Assembly (NCBI GenBank): GCA_025774735.1
Contig: JALGZU010000185.1
Span: forward strand, 1-5,979
DNA: 5,979 nucleotides
Direction of reading: 5' to 3'
Source of the DNA: a candidate division LCP-89 bacterium
GTDB lineage: Bacteria > Electryoneota > B3-LCP
The translations under genes and the position numbers were made by a program. The notes under the pieces are model-generated. The model was not told the DNA's origin. It worked only from the letters and a program-made list of their open reading frames with translations, and did not search any database. Shown piece after piece: positions 4,628 to 5,979 of the stretch (positions are counted from its first letter, which is position 1; every line of letters begins with the position of its first letter).

Positions 4628-5979
4628 ATGAAGGGCTTTGTATTCGTTTTTAGCTTGGCTGTGTTGGTTCTCTCGGCACAAGCCGACACCATTTACGTCC
4701 CCGAAGATTACTTGACCATTGGTGAAGCCATCAACGCGGCTTCTGATGGGGATTCAATCATCGTCGGTCCTGGTATTTTTGATCCCGCGCCGACAGTGTT
4801 TTACCAGCCAAACAACATAACCTTGCTGGGTAATGGATATTTAGGAACTGAAAGGACGACTATAATGGGTAATTTCAGCGGTGAGGTTGAAGGCAAATTT
4901 GATATCCGCTTTGTTGATGGTTGGGAAATTGGCGGATTCGAAATGTTGGCTGGGCACAAGGGAATAAATACTCACAGCAGCACAAACTGCTACTTTCATG
5001 ATTTATGGGTGCACGATATTACTTGGTATTACGCTGTAGCAATTGAGCTTGGCGGCGCTTGTAGCAATGTACTCATCGAGCGATGCCTTTTTGAAAGAGC
5101 TAATTACAGCGGCATTGAAATTTTCTATGAGGGCGGTTCAGGGATTACCATCAGGAACAATACAATTGTGTGGACAACAGGCGACTACCTGAGTCCTGGC
5201 AACGGAATTCTTATACGAGGATTCGTACCCGATCTCGTCATTGAAAATAACATCATTGCCTATAACGACGAGGCCGGGATAGAATTTGTCGGCTGCTGGA
5301 TGGGATCAGAATTCCTGGGTTATAATGACCTTTACGGAAATGGTGGTCCCAACTGGGTTGGCTGCACACCTGGTTCAAATAATATATACCTAGATCCGCT
5401 ATTTGTAGGAGGACCAGGGCCTGAACAATATATGTTGTTACCCAATTCCCCCTGCATAGATGCCGGTGATCCTGCATCACCGCTTGACCCGGATGGCACC
5501 ATAGCCGACATCGGTTGCTTCTATTTCGACCAGAACTTTACACCAGGCAGCCTGACGCTGGATCTGGAGCCCGTGAATCCGCCGATCGTCATACCGCTTG
5601 AAGGCGGCTCGTTTGAGTTTACGGCGGACATCACTTGCGATTCCACAAACTACGCCCTCTTTGATGCCTGGACTGAAGTTGTGCTGCCCAATGGTCTGGT
5701 TATGGGACCACTGCTTGTAAGGGAAAATATCTTTACCTCCGCCGGGCAGATAATTTCCCGCGAGTTGGAGATGTACGTCTCTATGTGGGCGATGTCGGGC
5801 ACGTACGAATACTGGGGCTATCTGGGCCAATACCCTGACGTAATATGGGCGGAAGACTCCTTCACCTTCGAGAAGGAGGGGTATGACGGACTTTCCCCAG
5901 AGGGCGCATCCGCTTACGCCATCTTGTCCGGCTGGGATACGGAGGAGAGGATCGACCTTTCCACAGACCAAGGCGTGGT
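4628..5979 (+). CDS. Secreted right-handed beta-helix protein with Ig-like C-terminal module; 3' end outside window
   Basis: 450 residues are visible and the frame is still open at the edge. Residues 1-19 are a signal peptide (MKGFVFVFSLAVLVLSAQA). The mature protein begins DTIYVPEDYLTIGEAINAAS, then DGDSIIVGPGIF, the classic entry to parallel beta-helix proteins (pectate-lyase-like/NosD-like fold). Helix rungs show strand-turn units such as NVLIERCLFERAN, GITIRNNTIV and DLVIENNIIAYN. The helix closes at about 254-300 with LDPLFV, SPCIDAGDP and DPDGTIADIGCFYF, a signature common in FCB and candidate-phylum secreted proteins. Residues about 305-416 form an Ig-like module (NPPIVIPLEGGSFEFTADI, later FDAWTEVVLPNG and WAEDSFTFEK) that usually sits before a C-terminal sorting tail. 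Such a tail is expected beyond the window but not seen. No pectate-lyase catalytic set was recognised, so a binding or structural role on polysaccharide is as likely as an enzyme. It is the third gene of the plus-strand unit. Confidence 0.9.
   Translation, partial: MKGFVFVFSLAVLVLSAQADTIYVPEDYLTIGEAINAASDGDSIIVGPGIFDPAPTVFYQPNNITLLGNGYLGTERTTIMGNFSGEVEGKFDIRFVDGWEIGGFEMLAGHKGINTHSSTNCYFHDLWVHDITWYYAVAIELGGACSNVLIERCLFERANYSGIEIFYEGGSGITIRNNTIVWTTGDYLSPGNGILIRGFVPDLVIENNIIAYNDEAGIEFVGCWMGSEFLGYNDLYGNGGPNWVGCTPGSNNIYLDPLFVGGPGPEQYMLLPNSPCIDAGDPASPLDPDGTIADIGCFYFDQNFTPGSLTLDLEPVNPPIVIPLEGGSFEFTADITCDSTNYALFDAWTEVVLPNGLVMGPLLVRENIFTSAGQIISRELEMYVSMWAMSGTYEYWGYLGQYPDVIWAEDSFTFEKEGYDGLSPEGASAYAILSGWDTEERIDLSTDQGV

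Noticed and set aside
4103..4681. A 192-codon open frame on the minus strand
   Set aside because: It lies antisense to the glycosyltransferase, whose motifs are clear, and has no recognisable domain, no good ribosome binding site and a composition typical of a shadow frame.
5253..5971. Two open frames on the minus strand (5253-5480 and 5477-5971) with a near-touching junction
   Set aside because: They are antisense to the beta-helix protein, which has a signal peptide and recognised signatures. Their translations show no domain pattern, and the junction is a coincidence of reading frames.
1..5979. CRISPR array, tRNA or rRNA gene, insertion sequence, toxin-antitoxin pair or phage-defence genes
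   Set aside because: No regularly spaced DNA repeats, transposase motifs, terminal inverted repeats, structural RNA signatures or defence-related domains were seen on either strand.

Overview
The window looks like bacterial chromosomal DNA from an uncultured-type member of the Fibrobacterota-Chlorobiota-Bacteroidota (FCB) superphylum or a nearby candidate phylum (Zixibacteria, Cloacimonadota, Marinimicrobia, KSB1 or similar). Three things suggest this. There is a C-terminal secretion tail of the 'PNPFN ... SGIYIARI ... KVVLLK' type. There is a beta-helix protein ending in a 'CIDAGDP ... DPDGT-ADIG' signature followed by an Ig-like domain. Shine-Dalgarno sites are strong and canonical, and there is a TTGACA-17-TATATT promoter, both of which argue against typical Bacteroidota. 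The lineage is inferred from style only; there is no marker gene.

Left part, minus strand (1-1390): a two-gene regulatory unit. An ECF-type RNA polymerase sigma factor (815-1390) is followed 36 bases later by a zinc-finger (ZAS/zf-HC2) anti-sigma-like membrane protein (778 down to 1). The anti-sigma protein has a predicted periplasmic part that runs into HEAT-like helices and leaves the window before its end. This part is GC-rich.

Middle (about 1391-1562): a divergent intergenic region. On the plus strand it holds a near-consensus housekeeping promoter and a good ribosome binding site. On the minus strand there is a weaker ECF-like promoter candidate for the sigma gene.

Right part, plus strand (1563-5979): three co-directional genes, probably one operon. 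The first encodes a 788-residue secreted protein: signal peptide, five-bladed-propeller-like N-terminal region, four tandem CARDB/Ig-like repeats of about 109 residues, and a C-terminal sorting tail. The second, a small cytoplasmic GT2-type glycosyltransferase (223 residues), overlaps it by 4 bases (ATGA). The third, after 30 bases and a perfect Shine-Dalgarno site, is a secreted right-handed beta-helix protein with an Ig-like module that runs off the window. A plausible reading is a cell-surface or extracellular protein cassette with an embedded glycosyltransferase that might modify the surface proteins or a surface glycan. This link is inferred from gene order only. Base composition drops sharply at the switch from the sigma unit to the cassette, and rises again in the C-terminal module of the last gene.

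Nothing in the window is clearly a wholly new system. The most interesting items are the secreted-protein/glycosyltransferase/secreted-protein arrangement, the shortened nucleotide-binding region of the glycosyltransferase, and the ZAS-HEAT anti-sigma architecture.
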